From NCBI GenBank assembly GCA_944353735.1, contig CALVPU010000208.1, forward strand, positions 1 to 5,638: DNA of 5,638 bases, in the 5' to 3' direction. A program made the translations under genes and the position numbers. The notes beneath the pieces were generated by a model. It saw nothing but the letters and a program-made list of their open reading frames with translations. It had not been told where the DNA came from and did no database searches. Within the stretch, counting starts at the first letter, position 1. Each line of letters begins with the position of its first letter. The stretch comes from an uncultured Eubacteriales bacterium (GTDB lineage: Bacteria; Bacillota; Clostridia; Christensenellales; Aristaeellaceae). Of the stretch, positions 4,906-5,638 are shown piece after piece.

Positions 4906-5638
4906 ATGAATACACAGACCAAACCGGATCCGCAGCCGTCCGAGCCAAGCAAAGTTCAGAAATTTCTGCGCTCACCGTGGATCTATCTGCTGCTGTTCGT
5001 GCTGATGATCGCGGTCGTGAGCCTGTTCACGCAGCCGAGCACCTCCACCGTCAAGGAAATCCCCTATTCCGAATTCCTCGACATGCTCAGCGCGGGCAAG
5101 GTCAAGACCGTCGAGGTCGTCGACGACGTGCTGCGCATCGTGCCGGCGGACGCGGACGAATCGTCGCCCGTGCGCTACTACACCACGATGGTCGTCTCCG
5201 ACGACGCCCTCACCAAACTGCTCACCGACGCCGATGTGGAGTTCTACGCCACCGAACCGGTGCAGCCCATCTCGTTTTCCAACCTGCTGATGAACATCGT
5301 CACGCTGGGCATGGTCGGCATACTGATCTTCTGGGTCGTGATGATCGTGCGCGGCATGCGCAAGTCCGGCAGCGACGGCGGCTCGGGCGGCGGCGGTGGA
5401 TTCGGCGCGTTCGGCTTCGGCAAGAGCAGCGCCAAGCAGCTCGACGCCCAGAAATGCGAAACCCGCTTCAGCGACGTCGCCGGACAGGACGAGGCGAAGG
5501 AATCGCTGATCGAGATCGTCGACATCCTCAAAAACCCCAGCCGCTACACCTCCGTGGGCGCGGAAATCCCCAAGGGCGCGCTGCTGGTCGGCCCGCCCGG
5601 CACCGGCAAGACGCTGCTGGCCAAGGCCGTGGCCGGCG
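4906..5638 (+). CDS. ftsH: ATP-dependent zinc metalloprotease FtsH (N-terminal 244 residues, runs off window)
   Basis: FtsH is a hexameric, membrane-anchored AAA+ protease that unfolds and degrades damaged membrane proteins and selected regulators. The visible part has an N-terminal helix (~26-42), an extracytoplasmic domain (~43-125, beginning around KEIPYSEFLDML), a second helix (~127-148), a glycine-rich linker (154-171), the conserved entry to the AAA module TRFSDVAGQDEAKESL (186-201) and Walker A GPPGTGKT (229-236). Walker B, the SRH and the HExxH zinc site lie beyond the right edge. The start at 4906 is supported by AAAGGAG (4893-4899) with a 6-nt gap. The linker carries more glycine (including GGSGGGGG) than I expect for FtsH. 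The reading frame is open to the edge with no frameshift. It is divergent from the nucleotidyltransferase; its upstream neighbour is not tilS or hpt, the usual pair in Bacillus. Confidence 0.97.
   Translation, partial: MNTQTKPDPQPSEPSKVQKFLRSPWIYLLLFVLMIAVVSLFTQPSTSTVKEIPYSEFLDMLSAGKVKTVEVVDDVLRIVPADADESSPVRYYTTMVVSDDALTKLLTDADVEFYATEPVQPISFSNLLMNIVTLGMVGILIFWVVMIVRGMRKSGSDGGSGGGGGFGAFGFGKSSAKQLDAQKCETRFSDVAGQDEAKESLIEIVDILKNPSRYTSVGAEIPKGALLVGPPGTGKTLLAKAVAG

Overview
The window looks like ordinary chromosomal core sequence from a GC-rich, probably spore-forming Firmicute of the class Clostridia. The evidence is the 5' end of a Firmicutes-type 16S rRNA gene, a YlbJ-like sporulation membrane protein, strong GGGAGG Shine-Dalgarno sequences placed exactly 7 nt before three start codons, and sigma-A type promoters (TTGACA-N17-TATAAT). 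A Christensenellales- or Oscillospirales-like gut lineage is a guess, since only the first ~94 nt of 16S are present.

Layout: everything from position 1 to about 4774 reads on the minus strand; ftsH reads on the plus strand from 4906 and runs off the right edge. From right to left on the minus strand come: a stand-alone nucleotidyltransferase (3760-4650) with its own promoter (4746-4774) and terminator (3555-3594); an unusual cluster of palindromes (3631-3720) lying between that gene and its terminator; a two-gene operon of a membrane-anchored alpha/beta hydrolase (2453-3421) and an unknown three-helix membrane protein (1638-2456), joined by an ATGA stop/start overlap, starting at an extended -10 promoter (3459-3467) and ending at a strong intrinsic terminator (1534-1563); the ylbJ-like gene (311-1414); and a consensus rRNA promoter (273-301), leader, and the 16S rRNA 5' end (1-94). 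The ylbJ-like stop codon is only 9 bp from the rRNA -35 box and no terminator separates them.

On the right, the nucleotidyltransferase and ftsH are divergent and share a promoter region of about 255 bp. The ftsH side has two possible tandem -10 boxes with ATGAG/CTCAT half-sites between them, which may be an operator. The incomplete FtsH contains both membrane helices, the extracytoplasmic domain, a glycine-rich linker and the Walker A motif.

I do not see a phage, a CRISPR array, a transposase, a toxin-antitoxin pair or a defence system. The items most worth a second look are the palindrome cluster at 3631-3720, the coupled hydrolase/unknown membrane protein pair, the tight ylbJ-rRNA junction and the half-sites upstream of ftsH.
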